Below, in pieces: positions 36,565 to 51,449 of a stretch of 64,000 nucleotides of DNA. The notes beneath the pieces are model-generated. The model was not told where the DNA came from, did no database searches, and saw only the letters and a list, made by a program, of their open reading frames with translations. Numbering within the stretch: the stretch's first letter is position 1; every line of letters begins with the position of its first letter. Source of the DNA: Chrysomallon squamiferum (Eukaryota > Mollusca > Gastropoda > Neomphalida > Peltospiridae); assembly GCA_012295275.1 (NCBI GenBank), contig CM022670.1, positions 18,373,698 to 18,437,697 on the forward strand. The letters run 5' to 3'. The position numbers and the translations under genes were made by a program.

Positions 36565-37678
36565 ATGCATACATGTATGTCTGTATGTATGGATGGAAGG
36601 CGCCTGATTCGTTTGCGCAATGCAAAATTTGAAACTACTAAAAAATTTTTTTTTAAATTGTTACAAAATTTATTTTAAATTGTATGAATAAGTACTATAA
36701 AATGCCAACAGCATCAGTGTTAAATGCGCAACATACATTAAAACGGCAGCAGTCGTGTTATCCCATTCTTAGGGTTCCAAAACATTTTAATTACATTTGG
36801 TTTGCAATGCAAAATGTAGAAAGTAATCTATGAATGTGTGAATGGAAATTACAGATACTTTTGGCTTGAGCAGTAAGTTTAAGATTGATAAAATAAAAAT
36901 TTTAAATAACAAAACTGTGACCCTTAAAAGTTAGTAATGCGTCCCTCGCAGCTCTGACTCCTAGATGGCTGCCTAGTTAGTCTAACGAAAGCGCTTACAT
37001 ACGCCAATATAGAAGTGGACATGTTTTTCTATATATCTTATTCACTTTTTTTTTAATCTTTCTTCTTTTTTGTTTTTATTTTATTTTTTACTCTTCTTAT
37101 TATTTTTTAAATTTATTTTTGGTGCAAACTTATGATAAACAAATAAGTTATATTGTGTTATTCATGTTTCCCTTTTTAATTAATTATAACGATATGTCAC
37201 TTGAATAAGGTGTTATTTGTAAATTATATAATATACTAAATACGGTTATTTATACTTGCTGTGTTGTACTACGTATATATAAATGTATATATAGAACTTT
37301 ATTATCCAAGTTTTTGTTATCGCCTAAATTATACAAGTTTTTCAGTGTGTGTGTTTATTTATGTCAAACTATTCATTTAAACAGTTCTTTAATTAATTGT
37401 ACGAATAAATTACCTAACTGTATACAGTATTATATACTTCTGTTTGATTGTTGTTGTTTTTTGCGCCCTGTCATTACCAGTAATAATTTACGACAGTAAA
37501 AGAACAAAATCGTAATGATGCGTGAAGGCTAACGTTCTCGTTTTTATCGTTTCGTGGTGTTATTTTATTGTCATATTTTATCATTAGAAACGACAAGTCG
37601 TGAAAAACCAGTAAACATCTGGATGTTAACAAAATATATTCTTGCTATTTAATAAAACTGTATTTTGAAAGTACAGTG

Positions 37679-37744
37679 TGTATGTATGTATGTATGTATG
37701 TATGTATGTATGTATGTATGTATGTATGTATGTATGTATGTATA
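37679..37744. repeat. (TGTA)n microsatellite
   Basis: About 16 perfect tetranucleotide units. Confidence 0.96.
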
Positions 37745-38614
37745 CAAAATGTATCAAGATCTTTGTAGGTAGACGTTGTTTTTATCATCATCTACTCGCT
37801 ATTTTGTAATAATGATAATTTATTTCCTTGATATTTTCTGTTATTATTACTTTAACATTTTCTTGTAATGTTTATTTAACTCGTTGTAACCCGTGTTATT
37901 TGTTTATGTTTTCTTTAATTAAAAATATTTTACAACTGTTTTGATAATGCTTAATAAAAGTAATGAAAACGATTTTTACAGCTTTCTTTTATGCTTTTTT
38001 TTGAGACGTATTTGTTACGCACAGCCGAGCATTTATTTTCCTAAATTATACGGTTATCAACTGAGTGATTGGCTCAGTTTTCATTAGTGATAATATAATG
38101 TCTCTGGAGAGAATTTTTTTTAGTTAATTCATCAAGTGAGTAATAAAAGCAGACATTAACGATGGGTTTGTGCATATATTCGCCAGATACATTGATGCAT
38201 TTACGTAATACAGTCTATGTTTACAAGTCAAACAAATGACAAATGACATGACCCAACATACTATGAAATAAAAAATGTTTAAAAATTCCTGCCACCTCCT
38301 TATATACCGATATTTAATCAGCATGAAATTTATTTATTTATTTGTTTATTTGTTTATTTGTTTGTTTGTTTGTTTGTTTGTTCAAATCTTTTTTTTTGTC
38401 ATCTTACCAAATTTGTGGTACTGTGAATTAACTACTGTTTAATTACGGTTTAATTTCAGTTAGCACGAAGCAACCTTTTTATTTTTTATTTCTTTATTTT
38501 ATTTTTTTTATAGAAAAGAGAAATTAATTGTAAAAATATAATAAAAATAGTAATAATAAATAAATAAATGATTTCGTGCTCCTAAATACGTCTTTATGTA
38601 GATCTATGTTTAAA

Positions 38615-38648
<34 letters not shown>

Positions 38649-39660
38649 ACAGACTCCTTTATTTGCTTACATATAAATAAACATATTCATACACATATTT
38701 ACCTTTAGACCTTTTCTAAGAGTTCATGAGAAAGCCTTTGTAAAGGACATATATTAATCAAGGGATGTTTATTCTGTGTCACATTATTATCCAAATCAAT
38801 TTCATACTCTTCCTGATAGTCATTTCATTTTCAGTACGTCATTGTTAGAAACACACGCTCGCAATTCAGTTGCTAATCCACTGTACTTTGGTTGCTTTAT
38901 TCAGTTACTGATAACGTCGTTGTTACACTTGATTATTACATTTCTGACGGCCGTACGAGAATCAACACCGTGGTTTTTTTTTTACTGTGTATACAAAGCA
39001 TAGATACGAGTGTATACAAGAGAACTACTATAAGAAAAAAAAAGTATTAGGCTGCCTTGAATTGTTGAACAAAATGAACACCATAACAAAAAATCTACTT
39101 GTCCTGTGGTAGAACTAGTGACACTCGAGCAAGACGTTGGTTTACATTTGTGGCCAAATTATGCTAAAAAATAAACCGGCCTATTATGTGCGATTTAACA
39201 CTAAATTTAAATTTATAAAAAAAAAAAAAAAAAAATAGGAGTTAAAATACTATTTTGGTACCAGTATAAGTTATTATTATTATTATTATTATCTTTCCCA
39301 AATGTAAGATTAATACCCTCGAAAGATTTTTCATATACTTGTCTTATGGAAAACCGTCATTAAGAACAATACACATGAAATTTGTTTTCTCCACGTAATG
39401 GGCAATTCTCCTTTTAGACTAGTAGCAATAGATTTTTTAGACACATAATTGGAATGAATAAACAAGTCGTGGAATACTCATTGAAAAGGAAATGGCCCAG
39501 TGGGTATACTGAGAATAACTAATTGTGCAGAGAAATATTAGAAATGAAATGAAATAAAACACAGAAGCTAATAAGCTCCCGTTAACAACAAGTTGAGGAA
39601 ATACGTTTATTTCAAAGTTTTAAGCAGTCTTTGATATATCGAAGTGAGAGAGATTTTAAA

Positions 39661-42600
39661 AACAGAACAATTATATTATTTGAAGACATTTATTACAAAT
39701 TGTAAAAAGCATGCATAAAACACTTGTATGGTTTGTGTAGCCATCCATTGACTTCTCAATGACTTGTTAACATGAATTTGTACACATCAGCAAGCATGAT
39801 ATGACAGGTGAACAAAGTCACTATGAAAATGCCCAGAGAGATGTGAAAAAATATTTTATGACATACTAAATATACTAGTCATAACAAGTTAAGGGTCAGT
39901 ATAAAATATCCCCATGTATGCCTTGGTAACAACTAATAAAGAAAATTTACAGATAGACTGAAAATGAATAAAGCTTTTAACCGTAATGCATTCAACATAT
40001 TCAAACTGCTTTTGTTGATCCAATTGGATAAAAACTGGTAATTTTTTGTTACGACATTAAATGAGATTATTACATCATCTCAAAGATCTGGCTTGGATTG
40101 ATGATAGTTTATCCATCAAAGACAGCTGCAATGAACCATTGTGTTTCAAGAAAGTTTCTGTGTCTTTGGCAGAACAAAGAAGCAACCCTACCACTGATGA
40201 TTATTATTATGATGATGAAGATGATGAGAATGATACGTGATCCTTAACTTGGTTTGACTAGTATATTAATCTGTTATGTAATAACCATGCATGTTTTTAC
40301 AAAGGAAACAATTTAATTACACTTTTTAAATTATCTACATTTTTTGATTAATTCTAATACAGCTTTGAACTAGACTTAATAAAATAAAAAGTAAATGTAA
40401 AATCTTTCATTTTAAATGGTGTCTGTCAGAAAATAACAACCCCACAAAAACAGCTATATTACAAAAGAAACATTTTCTTTTTAAAATATTTTTTTACAAA
40501 TATTGCAGGGCAAGATCATATTAAACGTGGCTTCAGTTTTGCTATAAGGGGCCAGGGCCAAAATTTGATGCTGAATTTCTGCATTCTTTTATGAATGAAT
40601 TGCTCTGTTGAGAAGCTGAGGAATTGTTTTTAAACAAGTTAATACTGTGTGAAGATCATTAACATAAATATTTCATTATATATATATATTTTAATTTTAC
40701 TTTTAATGATTTATTTATTTATATTATTGGCTTTTTCATTTTCTGAAATGGCATGATTGGATGGAGGCACCTGGCTCCTCTCTAGAAACTGCCACCAAGT
40801 TTGATTTACATATCTATTTTAGCACCAAAAAGAACTAGAATTATTATAATTTAAAAAAAAAAAAAAAAAAAAAAAATCAATTTCTAACTGTTGGAAGCAC
40901 CTGCAAAATAAAATGATTTGCAAAATTATTAAAACCAAAAACAGAGGTTATCTTCACAAACAGAAATTCTTATTCCATCAAGGTATCTAAAGTGATGAAT
41001 GTTATTATAATGATAATATACTGGTTACTGCATACTATTATTATATTGACTCTCTGTGATGCTCTATTTATTTAACCACAAATAATACTCAAACCTTCTA
41101 GATTTAATGATTTCTCACTGAATGAATGCAAAGAATAAAGTGACTAGTATGTGAAGATACTCATAAAAACTAAAATTTAGCTGAAGAAGACACAGATAGC
41201 AAACAAATGCACACCTGAGGCTACTGACTAGTTTTATAGACAATTATGACACAATAATGAGTGATATGAATATATTGCTATGTTTTGTATTAAGCAGAAT
41301 AATGTGACTGAAATTTTAAACATGTGATAGCTACCTTTAAAATACCCTGAAATACATATATGTAAATATGGTGGTGGGTACAGGGCAGGTGGTTCTGAGG
41401 TACGCATTATTGATTTAAAAAATATATTTTCTTGTAAATATAAAATAATGAATTTGTTAGTGCAAATTAAATATTTTAATAAAATGACTGATCATGCATG
41501 ACAAAATATAATTTCTTTTATAACCAAAATAAATTCTTCCTTTAAATATACTTCAATATTTAAAATATTTAGTTTAGACTTTACTATTCCATTTCAAATT
41601 ACTTCCTTTACCTTGTCATGATGGAATGATTTTTTTTTTTTTCAAATACATTTTCACTGGTGATAACATTTCAGAAAAAAATAAAAAATAAAAAATAAAA
41701 AATCACTTTTAAAAGTACCAATTCATAGAATTTATTATTCTTGTTGATTTTCCTCCCCATCTTAAGATATTTTATTTTATTTTTACTCTAAAATATTTAA
41801 AGTTTCCAATGTGTTAGATTTTGGAACTGTTCAGCGAATCATTATGCAAGACAAGATTCAGAAACAAGGCACCATTTTTTTGTTTAACTGGAATGATTAA
41901 ATGAAAATTAATTATATTTCTGAATGTGAGAAAAGATTATAAAATGAACATGCATGTTTCAGTTTTTCAAATTTATTATCTACTTTGTGAATTCAAATAT
42001 GCAAAAGCTGAAGTACGCATTTGGAAGTGGGTACACAAATTACATTAAGACTTTCAACATAACTATCTAAAACCTCCTTCAAGATTGCAACAATGTGGGA
42101 AAAGCATAAAATTAACAATAAATATGTAACTGCTATCTGTTCTAAAAATACATGTTTTAGCAAATCTACGTGCATCTGCATATGCAACGTACATCACACA
42201 TAATCTGGTAAAAGAAAAGACAAAGGAATAAATAACACAATATAAAAGTATAATTAACATTACAAATACAACATAACCATGCAATAAAAATACAAATGGC
42301 AAAATAATAACAAACAGCATTGAGGTGCTTTAATACTAATACAAAGGACAAGATCTAATAAGGTAAGCTTTAGATCTGTGCAGAGAAATAAATAAATGAA
42401 CCATTTTGTGGCAACATTCAAAGAAATAAAATAATTTTTTTATTTGATCTATTTATATACTACCCTTACCAGTGAAAACATCAGGACCCTATATTTGAAC
42501 TCAGGTTAATGAATTATTAACTTAATAAAATAATTAAACCCCACCTCCAACCATCAAAAATCAGCATAAATTTATAAAATATGTCTACAATTTTTCTTCT

Positions 42601-43182
42601 GTGTTGTTTATTAATTTAATAATATGAGATCTCTGAAACAAAATTGGATTGAGGCTGTAATACAGGGTTTGAACAAAGTACATCAGTAATGTCTGATGAA
42701 GTTTATCACATCTTGTATCTAATTCTGAGATTCACCTTTCTTTTTTTCTCAAAACTATTAATGTTTTCCCAATCAATATGAAGACTAAATTAAATACCAA
42801 CAAAATGAAAGGATAAATTTAACATATTTTGCATAGGTTATAATTAGACATAGCCATGTGTAAGAGTAACCACGATAAGCTGAAGGATTCTGATTAAAAA
42901 ATAAAAAAATAATTGCAATGCAACAGCAAAACAGAAAGTTACTAAATGTATGATATAATTATTAAGTGTGCAATTAGCATTTTGTGTTCAGTTTTACATT
43001 ACATAACATTTAAGGGGAAAATTTTGGCATGACAAATATTTAATTCCTGAAGTATCAGGTTTTTACCCAGGAAGACACTTAGTAACAGTCGTCTTTTTAA
43101 GCATCGATGTCCTAGGAAGAAGACACTTGAGGAACTGGCCCCTTCACTTTGATTGCCCCATCAACTGCTAATTTGTCTCTGT
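39661..43182 (-). other. Possible long 3' UTR of the septin gene
   Basis: No coding exon seen. The sequence is AT-rich but much poorer in long microsatellites than the stretch to its left. A minus-strand AATAAA (plus TTTATT at about 39690) could end a septin 3' UTR of about 3.5 kb. This is only a suggestion. Confidence 0.25.
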
Positions 43183-46100
43183 CTATTTCTTCTTCTTGCC
43201 AATTGTTGCTCCCTGCTGTTGATGCTGTGCCTTTTTCTGCTGGAAAAGATTGAACTCATCATCCAATCGTTTTTTGCTATCTTCCAGCTTTCTCTTTTCC
43301 TCTGCATGTTGCTTCTTCAGCTGATCAAATCGTACATGCAGCTGAAATTATAGAATATACATTTTTCAATAATTTTTCAGTCCTTAGTAGGAATTACTAT
43401 CATTGTGATATTGTAGATATGATTAATATTATTGTTACACTGCTTTAGAAAGTGGTCCATACCTCTTTTTCAGCTTCCTTTAGTTCAGCCTCTTTTTCTT
43501 TGACACGGATTACAAATGTTTGTCTCATTTCTTCTTCCTTCTGCTGTAGTTCTTGTATATGCTCCATGCGCTTCTGCTCATATGTCTCTGTCAAACTTCA
43601 AGTAAAAACAAAATATTTAATTTTTTTGCAATACATTATCCACTAACATATTTACAGTAAATGCATCTATTACGAGTCCAGAAACAAATGTCACATTTAA
43701 CTAAACAATTTTCCACTTTTATAACTTTATCCATATCAGTATTTTTATAGTGACATAAGTCATTATTGTCAGTTAAAATAAAAATATTTAGCTGACATTA
43801 ACCTTTTTTTAAAATGTTCCATTCAGTTTTGAGTTAAAATAGAAATATGGCCTTCACCAAATAAATGAAGGTAAAAATATCAAATTTTACTTACACAGGT
43901 TGAATATTTAGAAGAGAATAACTCCAGCAAAATGTTACTGTGGCCAGACACACAACATAAAATTTGTTTGTGAAAAAGATAAAAACATCAAATCTTTAAG
44001 AATAAATTTAATAAAAGGATTTATTTAAAAGTGTGTTAATGTTATTAACAAAAATAGAATAAAGGTAAAAGAAAAAGCTAACCTCTTTTCACCAGAATCC
44101 ATGTAGCCCATTTCTTCAAGTTTGTTTCGTCTGTAAAGTTCATAGTGTACCTGGTGTGTTGTTTCCCGAAGGTCCTCCATGTTGGTTCGAATAAGCATTT
44201 CACGCAGACGCACAAAGTCACAGTGATTCTCATTTTCAACTAAATAATAATCAAAAAGTATTCTCAAGCATTCACTGATGACATTAAGAAATTTATTTTT
44301 CCTTTTTTATTGTTTTACAATTCCAAAAAATCTTTTTATAAAGCTTGAAAATTGTGCATTTTTTGTTTTAAGAGTGAAAAAAGCACTGCAGAAAAGACAA
44401 AATATGTTAGAAGTCTTAACCTGGATAAGCAAACATTTAAAATAATAATAATACTAATAAAGCCAATATTTTAACAAACCTTCAATGAAATATAACTTTA
44501 AAATTATCTTTGTTTGAACAAAGGCATTTTTATATTACTTTTTTACCTGAAAGTTTTTTAGTTTCCCATCATATTACAACTAAAGTAATTCTAAAACATA
44601 TTCTTAAAAATATTTACTCTTAAAGGTTTAAGATGATGAAAGCCAGAGCAGAAATAACAAGTAAAAGAAGACAAACCCTGAACAGTTCCCCATGGATACT
44701 GACGAGCCTTCACCATCTTGTTTCCCACCTTAACTTCATCATTGCTCCCAACAACAGCAAAAGGCACATACTCCTGTAAAGAGAAGTAAAATGTTAAAAC
44801 ATGGAGAAAATGTAATGTTGAAAAAACTTGCACCATCTCAAAAAGGTATATGCTCCTATAATAAAAAAAAAAAAAAAAATAAAAAAAATATCCAGGAACT
44901 GTAATGTAATACAACTGTCCACATTTGTGTTTACTGCTATCTACTGCTAAGTTATGTACAATGTGTCAGGTACCGTGCTGCTTGTCTGACTGATAACATT
45001 ATGATGACCAGTGCTCACGTTCATTGCAGCATTAGTTTCAGCCACGGCTTCGTCATATGTTGGGAACTCATACACATTCACACCGTTGGTCAACAATTCA
45101 TTCATGATCTGAAAAAAAAAAAATAAATTAAATAAATAAACAAAACTTTATTAGTTTAAATTAGTAAATCCTAAATGTATTTTAAAAAGATAATATTGAA
45201 TAGATTTATCACTGTGTGAAATAAAAAAGCTTCTTTCTTTAATAAATAATGGTCTATGTCTTCATCACCATATAATTATCAAATATTTATCATAAAATTG
45301 TGACAACTGGTTTGTATTAATAGTTAATATTTAATCAATTTTTTTTTATAATCCATATACAATATTCAGTATGAAAAGTTTGCCATTTTAAAAAGGCATG
45401 TAACTTTTAAGTTTTAAGTTTTTTGTTCTGAATATATTTCTTTACAAACCTTGGACTTAAATTTCTGCAGTTCAGTCTTGGTAATGGTGTCAGCTTTGGC
45501 AATTATTGGAATAATGTTTACTTTTGAATCAAGATTCTTCATTGTAACAAGATCCAGAGCTTTCAGTCTGTAAGAAAAAAATTAATCATATCAGAATAAT
45601 TAGTTTTTGTTCATATAAAATGTCCTTTAACAATCTGCACTTAAGTTGGAGAAATTTGTTTTAAAATTTAACATTACCACATTTCTGAAACATGAAAGTA
45701 AATTAAATTTTTCTTTTTAAAAATTATTTTCATGGTTTAAATGTAAATATTTATTCAGAAAGAGACACTTACGAATGGCCGGTAGGAGCAATGAAATACA
45801 GACAGGCATGAATACGACTGTCATGGTAGTTATGTAAAGATCGTTTGATTTTTAATTCTTCCTGAAGATATTCTTCAAACCTGTTGTCAATATACTCAAC
45901 AATAGGTTTCCAGCTACAAAGGAAAATAGTTGTTTATTCACTATTTAATATATGAATATAAATATAAATTTGTTCTCAAGCATTTCACAGGCATCAGAAC
46001 ATTTCAATATTTAAAATTAGGATACAGAAAAAAAAAAGAAAGAAAGAAATAGAAGTCTAATTATTTAAAATATCATCTCAGAATTTGACTTAGTATTAAA

Positions 46101-49100
46101 GATAAAATACAATAATTTTGGATTAAATACAAAAGAATGTAAATTTTTAGTATTTAATTTCAAAACATATGTAGTAAAGTATTTTTCTTACTTACCTATC
46201 TTCCTTGTTAATTTGGTCACCAAAGCCAGTAGAATCAACAATGGTGAGTTTCAATCTTACATTACTTTCAGAGAGATCTGTAAACAATAAAATGAATTTA
46301 TAAAAGCATAAAATTTCAGAATTAGATCCAGATATCAGAAAATGAAATGCAGGGAGAGGAAATGAAATTGTTTTATTACAATTTTAAAATACTTATGGAT
46401 CTTAGGATTAATCCTGATTAATCCATATCTAGTGTATCAAAAGCTCTGTTTATCTGCATCCTGTAAGGCACATTGAATAAAAGCAAATGAACATGTATAT
46501 AATTAGTAAAATGCAAAGGTAACAAAAATCCCAGAAACACAATTTAAAAAAAATATATAAGTTGGTAGCAGCAGCCTAATTTTTAATTAATTTAATTTTA
46601 TATATTGTGCAAGAAACAAAGTATGAAATAAAAGCTGCAGAAAAAACAAACAAAACACACAAAAAATTACAACTCATGCCTTTTGGTTTAAATGACACAT
46701 AGGTAATGATCAGTTTTCTTCTATATTTTGGCAAACTGAAGGAAAAAGTAACTTTGGCCAACTGTGGTTTGAAAAATAATGTAAAAGATTTACAATTAAA
46801 AAGCGTGCCGAGGCCAACTTGCTAAATGAACTTAATGTTTTGCAGAGTTGTAAGTTTATCTGCATGTTCACAATAACATGCTAAGCTTGCTGTATTTGTC
46901 AAAATGGAAGGCAGCAGTATACCCGTAAATGATTAAAAGTGCAAACATACACTGCTGCTTCAGTTTTTGTCTTATTTCAAAAATTAAATCAGTGTTGGTG
47001 AACAATCTGTTAAGATCTTACAAATGACATACTTGAACATAACATTTTAAATTATAAAAAATGTTTCCACCGAAGCCTGTAACAGAATTACCTTTTCAAT
47101 TTGAAGTACAAATGCAAACTAATTCACCATTATGTTTTTGGTCCACAGCAACCACATATTTTTTGGCACCTTATGCGCCATAACTTTGAGAAAACAAGTC
47201 TGGTTGGTTTTAGTAAGAATTAATTAGAATTTAACATTTATTTGTTGTGGTTTATAGTTTAAACAACTGCAGATCTGCCATTGTTGCACTCATTGAAATA
47301 ATATTTTAATTAATTTTACTTTATTTTTATTTATTTTTTGTTGTTATGAATTTTTAATTTTTTTTTAGTTTAACATGTTTGAACTTCAGATGCATTTTAT
47401 TTTTGAGTCAGATAGCATTTTAAGATGGTTAAATGATACAGGAGGGTCATTTAAAAACAGAAACAACATAAAAAACTGAGATGGTCTAACATCTTTATAC
47501 AGCACTTGGAGCTACTAATTAGGGGCAATAAAATGAATATAATCATGAGACAAAAGGCAATCAAAGGTACAGGTGTGATAAAGCCTGTCATTTGAAGCAG
47601 ACACATAAAAGTATTTTCTTAGCTTAGTACCTGCTGTGATTTGACTGATCAAAAGTTATCTATCATCTGACCTTTGTTGATATTTTCTCTGATGGAGTTA
47701 ATCAACACTTGGAGTAAAAATAATCTAAGTTTTAAACTGATCAATTTATTATTCTGATATTAAAAAAATATTAGTTTTCTAGACTTGGACTCACATAATA
47801 CATTGTACTCCTGTGCTGTATAGTTTGATATGCTTGTAATTCTTAATTTGCTGTTTAATGCAAGAATTTGGAAAACAAAATAATTGCCTATATCTTAAAG
47901 TGGAAGAGATATATTAATTGGCAAAACATGAATTTAATTTGTTTATTGCTGAATGTATTCATATTATATATAATAAAAGTCACAACAAAGGAGAAAAACA
48001 TTCAACCTACAAGTTAATATGAACATATAAATATTGTCATTTTAAACAGCACCAGTATTTTCTAGTTGCACATAAATTTCATGGCTATTTAGCCCTGCAG
48101 GAAATCAAAATTTACAGCGATTTCACTATGCTTATGCTACTTTCAAATGCAGAGCTGTTCTAAGTGAAAAATGTTGTACTATAGTGTTGTACATTTTTAA
48201 AGGTAGTTTGAATTTAAAAAAATTGGTTTCAAGGCAAGCAAAAATACATTTTTGGACACAACTTCTGATACAAGCTATTGTTACACATTGTTAGAAAGAT
48301 TGATTTAACAAACAACAAAAACACCACCACCATTTAAAAAAACACATAATGATCTTTATTTCCAGTTTTTCGTTTTAAGTTTTATGGAAGGAATTTGGGA
48401 GTGGAGAAAAATGGACAAAATCTGGACTTTTAATAGCTTTATCAAATTATGTTAGTTAGGCTGCCAGTACCTACTATAAGCCATATACATATTTTTATAT
48501 AAGTAAATACTGCATTGTTCAGACAGGAAAAATGATCAAGATAAACTCTTGAATAAGAAAACATCTGTCTTTTATTTGAACTACCTGTGATTGTTGTTTT
48601 TGCATTCAAAGAAGAAGATGATAGACGTACCGTAAGTTTGAGCTCTGAGATTCACTCCTGGCAAGTCATGAGTACTAGCCACTGAATTGAAGCTGGTATT
48701 GAACAAGGTATCCATCATGGTAGACTTTCCAATACCAGTCTCACCTGAAATGTTTCATAAACGTTTTTAATCAACTGAATACATATCCAAGCATGGTTTT
48801 AAGTTAATATTAACCTCTGTGAAATACAAAGAAATAAAAAATACAAAAAAGTGATGATAATAATTAAAAAAACAAAACAAATTGATATATTTTATGCACA
48901 TTTTTACTTATTATTTTAATAAACGTACTTGTATCAGTATGTATAATTTCTCAAAACTTGCAATATAATATCACATTATTAAGTTATATTATATATATCA
49001 AGGCCTTATTAGAAACATAACAATTTTACTTCTGTCTGAGGATGTTACTGAAAACAAAATAATGGTGTCTATGATTTAGTTTTTCTATTAATTAAACACA

Positions 49101-51391
49101 CTCTCTCCCACTCATGTGACTCAGTCTGATAAAACAAAAACAAAAAAACATTTACCAACACACAAGATGTTAAATGCAAAGCCTTGAGCTACAGCCTTGT
49201 TGACAAGCTGATCTGGAAGACTGTCAAATCCAACATGACCACTTAAATTTAGATTACGGGCTCCTCTTTCAACATCATCTGAAGGACGACGTCCTTCTGG
49301 ACAAAGACCTGTAGCAGTGGTTACAGAAGGCTGCAATAGAAATGGAAATAATAAGATGCCATCAAACCTGGAAATAATTTATTGGTGGCATGTTTAAAAA
49401 CAACCTGCGTCAGTTAATGTGACTACCGTAAGTGAAAATATACCTGCCATTAAATTAAGACAGAATTTTTAAATGTTACTATCATTTAAATTAAAGTACA
49501 TATCACCATGTTTATATAAGTAAAAATAATTTATAATTAAATAAATATCAATGACATTGCAACTGTTTATTACCAGAATATTTTTAATATCCTTTTTTTA
49601 AATTATGTTTCTGGTTTTTGATAGTATTTTATTATTTTACCAAATCTGTTTATCTGTTTCAGCAAAGTGTAACACTGTAACCTGATTTTTCTCAGTAATG
49701 GTTTCATGATTGTTACTACCATTTTGCTAAAGTTTTTCCTTAGCATTAACTGATTTTTTACAAACTGGAACAAAACATCCACACATAAGAGAACCAGAAC
49801 CAGTATTAAAAGCATGGACATTGATATAATATTCCCACTGCTAGTGAATATTTCTTTTAAAGTTTTGCATTACATACAGTTAACAATATTAGTGAAAGTA
49901 AAACAATACATAATCCAATGTATTACTAGTATTAGTTATTTTAAATAAAAACATTTGAGTTATTCAAAAGCAACAACATCAGAAACGACAAATTAGAGTA
50001 TCTCCATTTGGTTTTTGTACAGGACTAAATTCTTCTTTTGTCTCTTTTCAGGGGAAAGCCAAGTTGTTAGATTTTTAAATCAAGTCTGAACCGGGTAATA
50101 ATAAAAAAATAATTGAAGATGCTTTAACAGTCATATTAGGTACACTAGAAAATACATAATACTATATCCCTTATTTTGTAGTTTTGTATTTCTTAAAACC
50201 TATTAATAACTGTATTATATTTTCTTTACTGCCTTTTTTTTCATAAACATCTGAAAACAGATGTAACACACTGATTCACAGTTGTTACCTGCACTGCAAA
50301 ACATTTTTAAATTTAAATTTTTCAAGATGAGGAGTTCCTCACGAGTACCATAAAAATAAAATGTCTTTAAGGATTCTGTTTACACTGCATTAATATATTT
50401 CATGCATAAGTGAGATCCATTTTTTTTTTTTTTTTTATATTATATTAAAAATCAAAACATAACATCAGCATATCTTCAGATTAATTTTGTATTTTAAAGT
50501 ATTTGTAAATAACAGAAAATTAATTTATAATGGACTTTTTTCTTGGAAAAAGGTAAATATGTTACTATTTTTATTATTATTATTACATTTTATTTTATTT
50601 TTATTTTATTTTTTTTTAAAGAGATTTTCAGGGAAAATATAAAAATTATTTTTGTCTTTATTTTGATTTGATATTTTAATGTACTTCACAGAAATTACTG
50701 CTATGCACAAAAAATATTAAATTTTGATACTTTATGAATTATTGCAGTGCCAAGATATTTCACTTCAATTTTTATTTTATTTGCATCCAAAGAATTAAGT
50801 AAAAGGAATAATTTTCATTGATATCATCGCCATGATGATCGATAAAAACGCTTTATTATGTGTTTTTTAAAAATCTATTCACGCTGTAAGACAAATAAAC
50901 TTCAGCATAAAAATTCGTATTTTTTAAATTATTAAAACTAAAGTTTCAAGTCTGGGTTTGCTTAATCGATCTAACTTACTCATACAACATCATTATGATC
51001 TTAGTCATCTATATTTATATTTGAATCTACAAAATCCAGTAGGATTATTAGTAATAAAACTAGCATTTAATATCCAAATATGACTTGGGTGGTGTTGTTG
51101 TCAGAAGGAAACAAACAGAAAGAGAAAATGTACTGAAAATCAAAGACAGCCTGAAAACGCAAGCTTCTGATATGCGATAAGAAGAACTAAGAACGCATAA
51201 CTTGAACCTGGCATGGGTTTACGCCAGCTAGGTGCAGTGATCTTAAACCGAAAGCAAATAACCTGCTAACATCTAAAAGAATTCCAAAAATTGTTGTCAT
51301 CCACTTTAAGTTCAGAATAATAATTTGAGTCAAATGCATGGCAATTTCTTTATGGATTTAAACCTACCCTGTGAACATCAGTTGCAGCCAT
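43183..51391 (-). CDS. Septin of the SEPT6/8/11 subgroup
   Basis: Eleven coding exons on the minus strand: 51391-51368, 49330-49156, 48744-48631, 46277-46196, 45913-45773, 45567-45450, 45108-45019, 44773-44677, 44239-44083, 43595-43463 and 43341-43183. They give 429 residues. The GTPase domain follows the N-terminal [18 protein letters not shown]-loop GETGIGKST (67-75), DSTG (119-122) and AKAD (202-205). The septin unique element includes [19 protein letters not shown]-terminal coiled coil with [13 protein letters not shown] follows, and the protein ends in a Lys run. These features place it in the SEPT6 group, which pairs with SEPT2-, SEPT7- and SEPT9-type subunits in filaments. A weaker donor for exon 7 at 44974 would add 15 residues before EYVPFAVVG; the stronger donor GTGAGC at 45013-45018 gives the family length. 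The first coding exon has only 24 nt. Confidence 0.95.
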
Positions 51392-51441
51392 TTTTGTTGC
51401 ACACAAAAATTCTTCGGATTCTCTTAAAAGTCACGTTCATT

Positions 51442-51449
51442 ACCGGAAA
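51442..51449 (+). promoter_or_regulatory. ETS-like motif near septin start
   Basis: ACCGGAAA about 50 bp upstream of the septin start codon. It fits the ETS core but is short enough to occur by chance. Confidence 0.25.

Larger units (their letters stand above)
34903..39660. other. Microsatellite-rich stretch without supported genes
   Basis: It contains several long simple repeats (listed) and a less AT-rich patch at about 35540-36120 with overlapping open frames on both strands. None has recognisable domain features. Confidence 0.55.
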
